A stretch of 64,000 nucleotides of DNA from Streptomyces phaeolivaceus (GCF_009184865.1 NZ_CP045096.1:1426001-1490000); one strand, 5' to 3'; shown: positions 10,257 through 23,375, numbered from the stretch's first letter. A program made the numbers and translations. The notes: generated from the sequence alone by a model not told the origin.

Positions 10257-12443
10257 TCAGCCGATGTCCAGCGGATCCACCCGGATCCGCACCCGCGCCC
10301 CCTCGCTCACCCCTCGCGCCATCCGCGCCGCCTGCGCGCTCTTCAGCGCCCCGGCCAGCGAGGCCCCGCTCCCCGGCGGCACCCGGATCAACGCCCGCTC
10401 CCACGGCTCCCCCGCCGCCGGTGCCCCCACGCGCCGCGCCCGCCCCGCACCCGTGTCCGAGGCGGCCCCGGTGACCGGCGGCGCGTCCATCGGCACGGGC
10501 CCCAACACCTCCGCGTCCGGCGGCAGTTCGACCGCCTCCAGAAAATCGAGCACGGCCTGGGCGGGCCCGGACACGGCCGCCATCCTCGACACCGGCGGAA
10601 AACCCAGCTCGGCCCGCTCCGCGAGTTCCCGCACCGCGTGCCCCACCGGATCCCAGCGCACAAGTGCCTGCACGGGCCGCAGAGTCGGCTCGGCGACCAC
10701 GACGACCGTGCCGCCGTCCCCCTGGTTCCGGACGAGCGCGGCGGCCCCGATCCACCGGCGCAGCGCGTCCTCCCCGGCCCGCAGATCGGGCCGTCCGAGC
10801 ATGGCCCAGCCGTCGAGCAGCAGGGCAGCCGCGTACCCGCCCTCGGCGACCGGCTCGGCCCCGGGCGTGCTCACGACCAGCGCGGGTGTCCCCGGCACGG
10901 TGTCCAGCACCTGTTCCCGCCCGGACGTCCGCACGGGCACGGCGGGAAAGGCCCGCCCCAGTTCCTCGGCGGTCCGCCGTGCCCCCACGATCTGCGCCCG
11001 CAGCCGATACCCCCCGCACTCGGGGCAGTGCCAGCCGCCCTCCTCCCGCCCGCACCACCCGCACAACAGGGCCCCGGCGCCGTCCCGCGCCTCCAGCGGC
11101 CCCGCGCAGTGCCGGCACCGCGCGGGCTCGCGGCAGCGCGCGCACGCCATCCGCGGCACATAGCCGCGCCGAGGCACCTGCACGAGCACGGGCCCGTCCC
11201 GCAGTCCCTCCCGGGCCACCTGCCAGGCGAGGCTGGGCAGCCGCGCCGCCCTGGCCGCCTCGTCCCGCGCCAGATCCCCGTCCCCCACCGTCCGTACGAG
11301 GGGCGCGGCGGCCCGCACCTGCTCCCGCCCGGCCACGACGGGCACGGCCCAGCCGCTCTCCACGAGCTGGGCGGCCTCGACCGTACAGCTCCAACTGCCC
11401 AGCAGAAACGCGCACTTGTCGCGCGAGGCCCGCAGCTCCAACACCTCCCGCACATGCGGGAAGGGCGCGTTGTCGTCACTGTGACTGGCGTCGCCGTCGT
11501 CCCAGACGACGACCAGCCCCAGGTCCCGGACCGGCGCGAACATGGCCGCCCGGGTCCCGACCACCGCTCGTACGGCCCCGCGCCGGACGGCCAGCCATTC
11601 CCGGTACCGCTTCTCCTGTCCGGCGTCGGCGGTCAGCAGCGCGTGGCGTCCCTCCCCGAGCAGCGCACCGAGCGCCTCGTCGACCCGAGCGGCGGGCCGC
11701 CCGGCCGGTACGACAACGAGCGCCCCCCGCCCGGAGGCCAGCGTCGCCTGCACGGCCCGCGCGATCTCCTCGGCCCACTCCGGCCCCGGCAACGCGGTCC
11801 ACACGGCCCGGGGCGCGCCCCCACCGGCCAGCGCCCGCAGGAATCCCGCACCGCGCCCGTACCGCAGCCACGTCCCGGGCTCGGGCGCGGCCGGGGGCGG
11901 CGCCGGCTCGCCCAGCTCCACGGCCTCCGCCCGAGCGTGCCGGGGCGGAACGGCCAGCTGCAGCACATCCGCGAGGCTCCCCGCGTACCGGTCGGCCACC
12001 GCCCGCGCCAGCCCCAGCAGCTCCGGACCCAGCACCGGCTCCGGTGAGACGACCTGGGCGAGCGCGGCCAAGGGCCCGGAGTAGTCCGATTCGGCGACCC
12101 GTTCGACGAGGAACCCGTCGATCAGCGAGCCGCCCTCCCGCCGCCCCTGCCTGACATTCCGCCCCCCGGCGCCGAACCGCACCCGCACCCGCACACCGGG
12201 CTGCGCGACGGCGTCCAGCTCCTCCGGCACGGCATAGTCGAAGTATCGGTCGAGATGCAGCACGCCCTTGTCGACCAGCACCCGGGCGACCGGCAGCTCC
12301 TTCGCCAGCGCCGCGCCCCGCCAGGTCCGCGGCTTGGCACGCGGCACCTTGGCCTTGCGCACCGCCTCCCGAACGAGCGCGAGCTGCTCCGGCCCCGCGT
12401 CCCCCGCCGCGCCGCCGCCCCGCTGCCCATCCTCGCCGCTCAC
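10257..12443 (-). CDS. priA: Primosomal protein N' (PriA), helicase motifs degenerate
   Basis: 728 aa. An N-terminal 3'-DNA-binding domain (about 40-150), a helicase-like core, and a zinc-binding insert with cysteine clusters CARCREPARCRHC and CGWCGREEGGWHCPEC identify PriA. The ATPase motifs are missing: where GxxGxGKT is expected the sequence reads ALPGPEWAEE, and the DEAH position reads WDDGDASH. Actinobacterial PriA proteins are known to have lost the helicase signature, so this probably loads the restart primosome without unwinding. GTG 12443 has GGAAG nine bases upstream. Lies downstream of metK, separated by a strong terminator. Confidence 0.9.
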   Translation of the reverse strand: MSGEDGQRGGGAAGDAGPEQLALVREAVRKAKVPRAKPRTWRGAALAKELPVARVLVDKGVLHLDRYFDYAVPEELDAVAQPGVRVRVRFGAGGRNVRQGRREGGSLIDGFLVERVAESDYSGPLAALAQVVSPEPVLGPELLGLARAVADRYAGSLADVLQLAVPPRHARAEAVELGEPAPPPAAPEPGTWLRYGRGAGFLRALAGGGAPRAVWTALPGPEWAEEIARAVQATLASGRGALVVVPAGRPAARVDEALGALLGEGRHALLTADAGQEKRYREWLAVRRGAVRAVVGTRAAMFAPVRDLGLVVVWDDGDASHSDDNAPFPHVREVLELRASRDKCAFLLGSWSCTVEAAQLVESGWAVPVVAGREQVRAAAPLVRTVGDGDLARDEAARAARLPSLAWQVAREGLRDGPVLVQVPRRGYVPRMACARCREPARCRHCAGPLEARDGAGALLCGWCGREEGGWHCPECGGYRLRAQIVGARRTAEELGRAFPAVPVRTSGREQVLDTVPGTPALVVSTPGAEPVAEGGYAAALLLDGWAMLGRPDLRAGEDALRRWIGAAALVRNQGDGGTVVVVAEPTLRPVQALVRWDPVGHAVRELAERAELGFPPVSRMAAVSGPAQAVLDFLEAVELPPDAEVLGPVPMDAPPVTGAASDTGAGRARRVGAPAAGEPWERALIRVPPGSGASLAGALKSAQAARMARGVSEGARVRIRVDPLDIG

Positions 12444-12509
12444 ACCGCCATTCTTCCAAAGACCACTGACAACCGGCGCCGCCCGAGAGCACGGGCACCG
12501 CTCGGGGAA

Positions 12510-12551
12510 CGCCGAGGCCCGGCGCCCCGAGAGGGACGCCGGGCCTCGGCG
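12510..12551 (-). terminator. metK terminator
   Basis: CGCCGAGGCCCGGCG and its perfect complement form 15-bp arms around a 12-nt loop, about 30 nt beyond the metK stop. No U-run. It separates metK from priA. Confidence 0.85.
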
Positions 12552-12580
12552 GAATGCGGAACACCGAAGAGTCGGAGGCC

Positions 12581-13804
12581 TTACAGCCCCGCGGCCTTGC
12601 GCAGCGCCTCGACCCGGTCCGTGCGCTCCCAGGTGAACTCGGGAAGCTCACGGCCGAAGTGGCCGTACGCGGCGGTCTGGCCGTAGATCGGGCGGAGCAG
12701 GTCGAGGTCGCGGATGATGGCGGCCGGACGGAGGTCGAAGACCTCGTCGATGGCCTTCTCGATCCGGTCGGTGTCGACCTTGGCGGTGCCGAAGGTCTCG
12801 ACGAAGAGACCGACGGGCTCGGCCTTGCCGATGGCGTACGCCACCTGGACCTCGCAGCGCGAGGCGAGACCGGCCGCGACGACGTTCTTGGCGACCCAGC
12901 GCATCGCGTACGCCGCCGAACGGTCGACCTTGGACGGGTCCTTGCCCGAGAAGGCGCCGCCACCGTGGCGGGCCATGCCGCCGTAGGTGTCGATGATGAT
13001 CTTGCGGCCGGTGAGGCCGGCGTCGCCCATCGGGCCGCCGATCTCGAAGCGGCCGGTCGGGTTGACCAGCAGGCGGTAGCCCTCGGTGTCGAGCTTGATG
13101 CCGTCGTCCAGGAGGGCCTTCAGCTCCGGCTCCACGACGAACTCGCGGATGTCGGGGGCGAGGAGGGACTCCAGGTCGATGTCGCTCGCGTGCTGCGAGG
13201 AGACCACGACCGTGTCCAGGCGGACCGCCTTGTCACCGTCGTACTCGATGGTGACCTGGGTCTTGCCGTCGGGACGGAGGTAGGGGATGGTGCCGTTCTT
13301 GCGGACCTCGGACAGGCGCTTCGACAGGCGGTGGGCCAGGAAGATCGGCAGCGGCATCAGCGTCGGCGTCTCGTCCGACGCGTAACCGAACATCAGACCC
13401 TGGTCGCCCGCACCCTGCTTGTCGAGCTCGTCACCCTTTTCCCTCTGGGAGGACCCCTCGACCCGGGACTCGTAGGCCGTGTCCACACCCTGCGCGATGT
13501 CCGGGGACTGCGCGCCGATCGACACCGACACACCGCAGGAGGCGCCGTCGAAGCCCTTCTTCGACGAGTCGTAGCCGATGTCCAGGATGGTGTCGCGCAC
13601 CAGCTGGGCGATCGGCGCGTACGCCTTGGTCGTGACCTCTCCGGCCACATGCACCAGGCCGGTCGTGATGAGTGTCTCCACTGCGACACGGGACGTGGGG
13701 TCCTCGCGCAGGAGCGCATCGAGAATGGCATCGCTGATCTGGTCAGCGATCTTGTCAGGGTGACCCTCGGTCACGGACTCCGAGGTGAACAGACGACGGG
13801 ACAC
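12581..13804 (-). CDS. metK: S-adenosylmethionine synthetase
   Basis: 407 aa, normal length. Makes SAM from methionine and ATP. Diagnostic motifs are present: [16 protein letters not shown] at the N-terminus, [12 protein letters not shown], and the phosphate loop [19 protein letters not shown] 13804 has GGGAG five to six bases upstream. The 240-bp region to coaBC holds a -10-like TAAACT (minus strand, 13891-13886) and an inverted repeat GGGCTCC/GGAGCCC (13898-13939), but I see no recognised SAM riboswitch core. In Streptomyces SAM level affects antibiotic production, which is family knowledge. Confidence 0.97.
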   Translation of the reverse strand: MSRRLFTSESVTEGHPDKIADQISDAILDALLREDPTSRVAVETLITTGLVHVAGEVTTKAYAPIAQLVRDTILDIGYDSSKKGFDGASCGVSVSIGAQSPDIAQGVDTAYESRVEGSSQREKGDELDKQGAGDQGLMFGYASDETPTLMPLPIFLAHRLSKRLSEVRKNGTIPYLRPDGKTQVTIEYDGDKAVRLDTVVVSSQHASDIDLESLLAPDIREFVVEPELKALLDDGIKLDTEGYRLLVNPTGRFEIGGPMGDAGLTGRKIIIDTYGGMARHGGGAFSGKDPSKVDRSAAYAMRWVAKNVVAAGLASRCEVQVAYAIGKAEPVGLFVETFGTAKVDTDRIEKAIDEVFDLRPAAIIRDLDLLRPIYGQTAAYGHFGRELPEFTWERTDRVEALRKAAGL

Positions 13805-14044
13805 AACGCTCCCTGGGGTTGCAGCGGCTGCTGGCTGATCATTGGCGGACGTGCTCGGGGGCTGCGCCCGGCGTCGTCCGAGAACAGTTTATCGGTCGGG
13901 CTCCGCCACCGGGTCACCTGTCTCGCCACTCGGGAGCCCTGTGACCTGCGGCACGTGCATTCTGCCCAATGGCCGTCGCTGTCCGCCAGGGTCGCCACGC
14001 CCCAATGTGCGAGGTTCCAACAAGACGTGACGCGAATGGCACTG

Positions 14045-15247
14045 TCAGCCGAGCCGGCTCGCGACCAGGTCCCACACCGTTTCCGCCAGGGCTTCCTTCG
14101 GGCCGTACGGCACGGGGGTCTCGCTTCCGTCGGCGCCCAGCACCACGGCCTCGTTCTCCTCGGAGCCGAAGGTCTTGCGCTCCCCCACCTCGTTCACCAC
14201 CAGCAGATCGCATCCCTTGCGGGCCAGTTTGGCGCGGCCGTTGGCGAGGACGTCGTCGGTCTCGGCGGCGAAACCGACGACCACCTGGCCGGGCCGGGGA
14301 CGGTCCGCCGAGATCTCCGCGAGGATGTCCGGATTACGCACCAGGACGATCGGCTCGGGTTCCTGACCGTCCTTTTTCTTGATCTTGCCGGATGCGTACG
14401 TCCGGGGCCGGAAGTCCGCCACCGCCGCCGCCATCACCACGACGTCCGCGTCCGGCGCCGCCTTGAGCACCGCCTCGCGCAGCTGGACGGCCGTGCCGAT
14501 CCGGACGATGTCCACGCCCGCGGGGTCGGGCAGTCCGGTGCCGGCCTCGATCAGCGTGACCCGGGCGCCCCGCGCGGCGGCCGTACGGGCGAGGGCGTAG
14601 CCCTGTTTGCCGGAGGAACGGTTGCCGAGGAAGCGGACCGGGTCGAGGGGCTCGCGGGTGCCGCCGGCGGTGACCACGACATGCCGGCCGGCGAGGTCCG
14701 GCTCGGTGACGCCCCGGGCCAGCACCCGGCGGCAGATCTCGAAGATCTCCACGGGGTCCGGCAGCCTGCCCTTGCCGGTGTCGACGCCGGTGAGCCGGCC
14801 CACGGCGGGGTCGATGACGAGGGCGCCCCGGCGGCGGAGCGTCGCCACGTTCTCCTGGGTGGCCGGGTGTTCCCACATCTCGGTGTGCATCGCGGGGGCG
14901 AAGACGACCGGACAGCGGGCGGTGAGGAGGGTGTTGGTGAGGAGGTCGTCGGCGAGGCCGTGCGCGGCCTTGGCCAGCATGTCGGCGGTGGCCGGGGCGA
15001 CGACCACCAGGTCGGCCTCCTGTCCGATGCGGACGTGCGGCACCTCGTGGACGCTGTCCCACACCTCGGTGGAGACCGGGTGGCCGGAGAGGGCGGACCA
15101 GGTGGCGGCGCCCACGAAGTGCAGCGCGGAGTCGGTGGGCACCACCCGGACGTCATGCCCGGACTCGGTCAGCCGGCGCAGCAGCTCGCACGCCTTGTAG
15201 GCGGCGATCCCGCCGCTGACCCCCAGAACGACCTTGGGCTTGCCCAC
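14045..15247 (-). CDS. coaBC: Bifunctional phosphopantothenoylcysteine decarboxylase / phosphopantothenate-cysteine ligase
   Basis: 400 aa. Two consecutive steps of coenzyme A synthesis. CoaC part (1 to about 185): flavoprotein fold with GVSGGIAAYKA and PAMHTEMW; the usual PxMN has His in place of Asn, a variant I recall from mycobacteria. CoaB part: VTAGGTREPLDPVRFLGN, NRSSGKQG and the lysine-rich loop ASGKIKKKDG. GTG 15247 has GGGAGG four bases upstream and gives GKPKVVLGVSGG; longer starts lack a ribosome binding site. Follows rpoZ, with a strong hairpin between them. Confidence 0.95.
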   Translation of the reverse strand: MGKPKVVLGVSGGIAAYKACELLRRLTESGHDVRVVPTDSALHFVGAATWSALSGHPVSTEVWDSVHEVPHVRIGQEADLVVVAPATADMLAKAAHGLADDLLTNTLLTARCPVVFAPAMHTEMWEHPATQENVATLRRRGALVIDPAVGRLTGVDTGKGRLPDPVEIFEICRRVLARGVTEPDLAGRHVVVTAGGTREPLDPVRFLGNRSSGKQGYALARTAAARGARVTLIEAGTGLPDPAGVDIVRIGTAVQLREAVLKAAPDADVVVMAAAVADFRPRTYASGKIKKKDGQEPEPIVLVRNPDILAEISADRPRPGQVVVGFAAETDDVLANGRAKLARKGCDLLVVNEVGERKTFGSEENEAVVLGADGSETPVPYGPKEALAETVWDLVASRLG

Positions 15248-15306
15248 TGTGCCTCCCCGCACTCGGAATACGTCCGGCTCCGTACAACGTCCGACTCCAT
15301 GACACA

Positions 15307-15341
15307 CCACAGGCCCGGCAGGAGCACTGCCGGGCCTGTGG
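15307..15341 (-). terminator. rpoZ terminator
   Basis: CCACAGGCCCGGCAG and CTGCCGGGCCTGTGG, perfect 15-bp arms with a 5-nt loop GAGCA, 30 nt past the rpoZ stop and 60 nt before the coaBC start. The five-base A-run lies on the plus-strand 3' side, so on the minus strand there is no U-run after the stem. Confidence 0.85.
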
Positions 15342-15370
15342 AAAAACCCACTGCGATCTGCAGATAAGAC

Positions 15371-15640
15371 TTACGCGGGGCCCTCGACGGCCTCGGACGT
15401 CAGCAGACCCGCGTTGATCTCGCGCAGGGCGATCGAGAGCGGCTTCTCGTGGACGTGCGTGTCGACGAGGGGACCGACGTACTCAAGCAGGCCCTCGCCG
15501 AGCTGCGAGTAGTACGCGTTGATCTGGCGGGCACGCTTGGCCGCGTAGATCACGAGGCTGTACTTCGAGTCGGTTGCCTCGAGGAGCTCGTCGATCGGCG
15601 GGTTGATGATGCCCTCGGGCGCGGAGATGGAAGAGGACAC
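15371..15640 (-). CDS. rpoZ: RNA polymerase omega subunit
   Basis: 89 aa. Omega helps assemble RNA polymerase by holding the beta-prime C-terminus, and in many bacteria forms part of a ppGpp site. Seen: [20 protein letters not shown] and [11 protein letters not shown], the conserved omega core. GTG 15640 has GGAAGG six bases upstream. It is followed by coaBC and preceded by gmk, the common bacterial order gmk-rpoZ-coaBC. Confidence 0.96.
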   Translation of the reverse strand: MSSSISAPEGIINPPIDELLEATDSKYSLVIYAAKRARQINAYYSQLGEGLLEYVGPLVDTHVHEKPLSIALREINAGLLTSEAVEGPA

Positions 15641-15704
15641 GCTCTACCTTCCGATGGATGGAAAAGGATCGGTCGTGATCACAGAAAACGGACAGAGCCC
15701 GTGA

Positions 15705-16262
15705 TCACACAACATCCATCAAGGCTAGCAGCTCGCGGGCCACGTCCTCGACGGAGGTGTTGACCAAGGTCACGTCGAACTCCGGCTCGGCCGCCAGCTC
15801 GATCTTGGCCGCCTCAAGACGGCGTTCGATCACCTCGGGCGGTTCGGTGCCCCGCCCGGTGAGCCTGCGCACCAGCTCCTCCCAGGAGGGCGGAGCCAGG
15901 AACACCAGCTGGGCGTCCGGCATGGTCTCGCGGACCTGCCGGGCACCCTGGAGATCGATCTCCAGCAGGACCGGCTCGCCCCGCTCCAGGCGTTCGAGCA
16001 CGGCGGCCCGGGGAGTGCCGTAGCGGTTGCCGGCGAACTCGGCCCACTCCAGCAGCTCACCGTTGGCGATCAGCTTGTCCATCTCCTCGTCGGTGACGAA
16101 GAAGTAGTGGACTCCGTGCCGCTCACCAGGGCGCGGCTTGCGGGTCGTCGCCGACACCGAGAGCCAGACCTCGGGGTGTGCCTTGCGCATATGGGCGACG
16201 ACCGTGCTCTTGCCGACCCCGGAGGGGCCGGAGAGCACGGTCAGCCGCGGACGTTCACTCAT
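15705..16262 (-). CDS. gmk: Guanylate kinase
   Basis: 185 aa. Phosphorylates GMP to GDP. P-loop GPSGVGKST (about 11-19), GMP-binding segment [11 protein letters not shown] and the lid arginines RRLTGRGTE are visible. Start ATG 16262 is used; the frame stays open upstream, but only a weak GGAA is seen ten bases before the ATG and no better start. Same strand as sIHF and rpoZ. Two GTGATCAC palindromes (15675-15682, 15701-15708) flank its stop codon. Confidence 0.95.
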   Translation of the reverse strand: MSERPRLTVLSGPSGVGKSTVVAHMRKAHPEVWLSVSATTRKPRPGERHGVHYFFVTDEEMDKLIANGELLEWAEFAGNRYGTPRAAVLERLERGEPVLLEIDLQGARQVRETMPDAQLVFLAPPSWEELVRRLTGRGTEPPEVIERRLEAAKIELAAEPEFDVTLVNTSVEDVARELLALMDVV

Positions 16263-16322
16263 GCAGCGATTATTCCAGCAATCCCGGAGTGCCCGGGACT
16301 CCCTTCCCGTCGGGTGACGGGA

Positions 16323-16646
16323 TCAGGAACCGGTGCTGCCGAACTCACGCTCCAGGGAAGCGATCTGGTTGGAACCGAGGCCGCGTACACGACGGCTCTC
16401 GGAGATGCCGAGTCGCTCCATGATCTGCTTGGCGCGGACCTTGCCCACGCCGGGCAGCGACTCGAGCAGCGCGGAGACCTTCATCTTGCCGATGACGTCG
16501 TTCTCCTGGCCCTGCTTGATGACCTCGTGCAGGGAGGCGCCGGAGTGCTTGAGTCGATTCTTGACCTCGGCCCGCTCCCGGCGAGCCGCGGCGGCCTTTT
16601 CGAGCGCGGCTGCGCGCTGTTCAGGGGTAAGGGGCGGAAGAGCCAC
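16323..16646 (-). CDS. sihF: Streptomyces integration host factor sIHF
   Basis: 107 aa from GTG 16646 (VALPPLTPEQRAAAL), exactly the length I recall for S. coelicolor sIHF (SCO1480). A basic N-terminal helix region is followed by a helix-two-turn-helix around LLESLPGVGKVRAKQIMERL and a C-terminal GLGSNQIASL. It is a nucleoid-associated protein that binds and bends DNA and affects development and antibiotic production. GAGGTGA lies eight bases upstream. A longer in-frame start at 16709 is not supported. The gene has a leader of about 100 nt behind a candidate promoter at 16756-16784. Confidence 0.95.
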   Translation of the reverse strand: MALPPLTPEQRAAALEKAAAARRERAEVKNRLKHSGASLHEVIKQGQENDVIGKMKVSALLESLPGVGKVRAKQIMERLGISESRRVRGLGSNQIASLEREFGSTGS

Positions 16647-16755
16647 GCCTACGTCACCTCGGATGTCGAACTGTCGGATACGGACCGGTGAGGAACCTAG
16701 TCGCCCCACACCTGGGGAGCCACGAGCAACACGCTTGCCCGTTCACCCTGCTCGG

Positions 16756-16784
16756 AGACTAGCGGCCAAGTCCGCCAGAGTCAG
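16756..16784 (-). promoter_or_regulatory. Candidate sIHF promoter
   Basis: Minus strand CTGACT (16784-16779), 17-nt spacer, TAGTCT (16761-16756). Good match to a vegetative sigma promoter (TTGACN-N17/18-TANNNT). Predicted start about 100 nt before the sIHF GTG. Confidence 0.55.
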
Positions 16785-16834
16785 CGAGAACAGCGGAAAA
16801 GTCCTGGTCAGCCTCCATGGAGTCGGACATAAGA

Positions 16835-16856
16835 CTTAAATCGCCCCGGATTTGAG
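16835..16856 (-). terminator. Terminator of the pyr operon after pyrF
   Basis: CTTAAATC and GATTTGAG pair over 8 bp with one G-U, loop GCCCCG, followed on the minus strand by TCTTATG. It lies 57 nt past the pyrF stop and is unusually AT-rich for this genome. Confidence 0.55.
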
Positions 16857-16912
16857 AATGTATTCAGACTCAAGGCGGCCGGGAACCGCCCCTCGCCCAC
16901 TCATCGGAGGTC

Positions 16913-17752
16913 TCAGGAGGCCGTGGTCGCGCCGCGGATCTCGTCCGCGAAACGATCCGAGGCGTCACGGAGCGCGACGACGTCGGGACCGTGACGAAGG
17001 ACACCTCGGCTGACGTTCGGCACCACATTGCGGACAGCCGCCCCGAAGACCGCCGGAAGATCGGCCGGCCTGGCCCCCTGGGCGCCGATCCCGGGCGCGA
17101 GGAGAGGTCCGTTGATGTCCAGGTCGTACGACGACAGGTCACCCAGCGTGGCGCCGACGACCGCCCCGAAGGACCCCAGGGGCTCCTCCCCCGCGTTCTC
17201 GGCGGCCAGGTGCGCCAGCATGGTCGCGCCGACGTTCCGCCCGTCGCCGCGCACCGCGTGCTGCACCTCGCCGCCCTCCGGGTTGGAGGTGAGCGCCAGC
17301 ACGAAGAGCCCGGCGCCGTTCTCGCGGGCCAGGTCCACGGCGGGCTTCAGGGAGCCGTAGCCCAGATAGGGCGAGACCGTCAGCGCGTCCGAGAACAGGG
17401 GCGCGTCCCGGTGCAGAAAGGTCTCGGCGTACGCGGCCATGGTGGAGCCGATGTCGCCGCGCTTGGCGTCCATGACGACCAGGGCGCCCGCCGCACGCGC
17501 CTCCTGGACGGACTTCTCCAGTACGGCGATGCCGCGCGACCCGAAGCGCTCGAAGAACGCGCTCTGCGGCTTGAGGACGGCCACCCGGTCCGCCAGCGCC
17601 TCCACGACCGTGCGGCTGAACCGCTCCAGGCCGGCGATGTCGTCGACCAGGCCCCAGTCGGCGAGCAGGGAGGCGTGCGGGTCGATGCCGACACAGAGCG
17701 GCCCGCGCTCGTCCATGGCACGGCGCAGCCGCGCGCCGAAGGGCTCGGTCAT
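16913..17752 (-). CDS. pyrF: Orotidine 5'-phosphate decarboxylase
   Basis: 279 aa, the longer form typical of actinobacteria. Converts OMP to UMP, the last step of UMP synthesis. Seen: CVGIDPHASLLADWGL near the N-terminus and the catalytic Lys-Asp motif VVMDAKRGDIGSTM (about 93-106). ATG 17752 overlaps the pyrD stop by 4 nt (ATGA), so translation is coupled. Last gene of the pyr operon, probably ended by the hairpin at 16835-16856. Confidence 0.96.
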   Translation of the reverse strand: MTEPFGARLRRAMDERGPLCVGIDPHASLLADWGLVDDIAGLERFSRTVVEALADRVAVLKPQSAFFERFGSRGIAVLEKSVQEARAAGALVVMDAKRGDIGSTMAAYAETFLHRDAPLFSDALTVSPYLGYGSLKPAVDLARENGAGLFVLALTSNPEGGEVQHAVRGDGRNVGATMLAHLAAENAGEEPLGSFGAVVGATLGDLSSYDLDINGPLLAPGIGAQGARPADLPAVFGAAVRNVVPNVSRGVLRHGPDVVALRDASDRFADEIRGATTAS

Positions 17753-18855
17753 CCGGTCTTCCTCACGTCGGCGCCGACCGCGTCGGCGAGGGTGGCGTAC
17801 GGGCTCGTGCGCAGACGGGCGGCGAGGCCCTTGTGGACGGCGCGGGACCAGAAGGGGCCCTCGTAGACGAAGGCGCTGTAGCCCTGGACCAGGGTGGCGC
17901 CCGCCAGGATGCGCTGCCAGGCGTCCTCGGCGTTCTCGACGCCGCCGACGCCCACCAGGGTGATCCGGTCGCCCACGCGCGCGTAGAGGCGGCGCAGGAC
18001 CGCGAGGGAGCGCGCCTTGACGGGCGCGCCGGAGAGCCCGCCCGTCTCCTTCACCAGGGTGGGTTCGGATGTCAGACCGAGGCCCTCGCGCGCGATGGTG
18101 GTGTTCGTGGCGATGATCCCGTCCAGGCCGAGTTCCACGGCGAGGTCGGCGACGGCGTCGATGTCCTCGTCGGCGAGGTCCGGCGCGATCTTCACCAGCA
18201 GCGGCACCCGGCGGGTGCGGACCGTGCGGTCGGCGGCCTCGCGGACGGCGGTGAGCAGGGGCCGCAGCGCCTCCGTGGCCTGGAGGTTGCGCAGACCGGG
18301 TGTGTTGGGCGAGGAGACGTTGACGACCAGGTAGTCGGCGTGCGGCGCGAGGCGCTCGGTGGACTTCACGTAGTCCGCGGCGGCCTCGTCCTCCGGGACG
18401 ATCTTGGTCTTGCCGATGTTGACGCCCACGACGGTCTTGAACACCGGCGTGCGGGAGGCCAGGCGGGCGGCGACGGCGAGCGAGCCCTCGTTGTTGAAGC
18501 CCATGCGGTTGATCAGGGCGCGGTCGGCGACCAGCCGGAACAGCCGCTGCTTGGGGTTGCCGGGCTGGGCCTCGCCCGTCACCGTGCCGATCTCGACGTG
18601 GTCGAAGCCGAGCATCGACATGCCGTCGATCGCGACGGCGTTCTTGTCGAAGCCGGCGGCCAGCCCGAACGGGCCGTGCATGCGCAGCCCGAACGCCTCG
18701 GTGCGCAGCTCCTCGTGGCGGGGTGCGAGCGCGGCGGCGACGAAGGTGCGCAGCACGGGGATGCGGACGGCGAGGCGGATCCAGCGGAAGGCCAGGTAGT
18801 GGGCCTCCTCCGGGTCCATCCGTTTGAAAACCAGACGGAAGAAAAACTTGTACAT
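17749..18855 (-). CDS. pyrD: Dihydroorotate dehydrogenase, class 2 (quinone-linked)
   Basis: 368 aa. Oxidises dihydroorotate to orotate with a membrane quinone as acceptor. The N-terminal extension ([21 protein letters not shown]) is the membrane-associating helix of class 2. FMN-site segments [10 protein letters not shown] and RMGFNN and the catalytic-serine region [12 protein letters not shown] are clear. ATG 18855 starts 77 nt after the carB stop, a gap that holds a strong hairpin, so pyrD-pyrF may be transcribed less than the upstream genes or from an extra promoter. Overlaps pyrF by 4 nt. Confidence 0.96.
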   Translation of the reverse strand: MYKFFFRLVFKRMDPEEAHYLAFRWIRLAVRIPVLRTFVAAALAPRHEELRTEAFGLRMHGPFGLAAGFDKNAVAIDGMSMLGFDHVEIGTVTGEAQPGNPKQRLFRLVADRALINRMGFNNEGSLAVAARLASRTPVFKTVVGVNIGKTKIVPEDEAAADYVKSTERLAPHADYLVVNVSSPNTPGLRNLQATEALRPLLTAVREAADRTVRTRRVPLLVKIAPDLADEDIDAVADLAVELGLDGIIATNTTIAREGLGLTSEPTLVKETGGLSGAPVKARSLAVLRRLYARVGDRITLVGVGGVENAEDAWQRILAGATLVQGYSAFVYEGPFWSRAVHKGLAARLRTSPYATLADAVGADVRKTG

Positions 18856-18894
18856 GGGTCAGTGTCCTCTTGGAGCCTCGGGGAGCCTCACGCA

Positions 18895-18924
18895 GAGGGG
18901 GACACCGTTTCCGGTGTCCCCCTC
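18895..18924 (-). terminator. Hairpin between carB and pyrD (internal terminator)
   Basis: GAGGGGGACACCG and CGGTGTCCCCCTC, perfect 13-bp arms with a TTTC loop, starting 8 nt after the carB stop. It is as strong as the end-of-operon hairpins here, yet lies inside the pyr gene cluster. Confidence 0.75.
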
Positions 18925-18931
18925 GGGGCTG

Positions 18932-22232
<3,301 letters not shown>

Positions 22233-22240
<8 letters not shown>

Positions 22241-23375
22241 GCTGGCCCTCCATCAGGGATACGAAGCGGTCGAACAGGTAGGCGGCGTCGTGCGGGCCCG
22301 CTGCCGCTTCGGGGTGGTACTGGACGCTGAAGGCCGGCCGGTCGAGGAGCTGGAGCCCTTCCACCACGTTGTCGTTGAGGCAGACGTGGGAGACCTCGGC
22401 GCGGCCGTAGGGGGTCTCGGAGACCTGGTCGAGCGGAGCGTCGACGGCGAAGCCGTGGTTGTGCGCGGTGACCTCGACCTTGCCGGTCGTACGGTCCTGC
22501 ACCGGCTGGTTGATGCCCCGGTGGCCGTACTTCAGCTTGTAGGTGCCGAAGCCGAGCGCGCGGCCCAGGATCTGGTTGCCGAAGCAGATGCCGAAGAGTG
22601 GGGTGCCGCGCTCCAGGACCGCCCGCATCACGGAGACCGGGTGGTCGGCGGTGGCCGGGTCGCCGGGGCCGTTGGAGAAGAAGACTCCGTCGGGGTTCAC
22701 GGCGTAGACGTCCTCGGCCGTCGCCGTGGCGGGCAGGACGTGCACCTCGATGCCGCGCTCGGCCATGCGGTGCGGGGTCATGCCCTTGATGCCGAGGTCG
22801 ACGGCGGCGACGGTGAACCTCTTGGTGCCGATCGCCGGGACGACGTACGTCTCCTTGGTGGCGACCTCCGCGGAGAGGTTCGCGCCCTTCATCTCGGGGG
22901 CCTCGCGGACCTCGGTGAGCATGATGCCCTCGTCGGGCAGCGCGTTGCCGGAGAAGATGCCGACGCGCATGGCGCCGCGCTCGCGGAGGTGGCGGGTGAG
23001 GGCCCGGGTGTCGATGCCGCTGATGCCGACGACGCCCTGGGCGCGCAGTTCGTCGTCCAGGGAGCGCCGGGAGCGCCAGTTGGAGGGCACGCGCGCGGGG
23101 TCGCGGACGACGTATCCGGAGACCCAGATCTTCTTGGACTCGGGGTCCTCGTCGTTGACGCCGGTGTTGCCGACGTGCGGGGCGGTCATGACGACGACCT
23201 GGCGGTGGTACGACGGGTCGGTGAGGGTCTCCTGGTAGCCGGTCATCCCGGTGGAGAACACGGCCTCGCCGAAGGTCACCCCCACGGCCCCGTAGCCACG
23301 GCCGCGGAAGGTCCGGCCGTCCTCCAGGACGAGTACGGCGGGAACCCTGGCGGCTCCCCGGGTGGAGGTCGTCAT
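22233..23375 (-). CDS. carA: Carbamoyl phosphate synthetase small (glutaminase) subunit
   Basis: 380 aa. Hydrolyses glutamine and feeds ammonia to CarB. The class I amidotransferase domain occupies the C-terminal half: FSNGPGDP, nucleophile cysteine in GICFGNQ, and the His/Glu pair in [15 protein letters not shown] 23375 ([20 protein letters not shown]) overlaps the upstream PH-like gene by 4 nt and carB by 8 nt, so the trio is translationally coupled. Confidence 0.97.

Noticed and set aside
13805-14044. SAM riboswitch upstream of metK
   Set aside because: There is an inverted repeat and a GGTCAC-like stretch, but no recognisable SAM-I/IV core or conserved loops.
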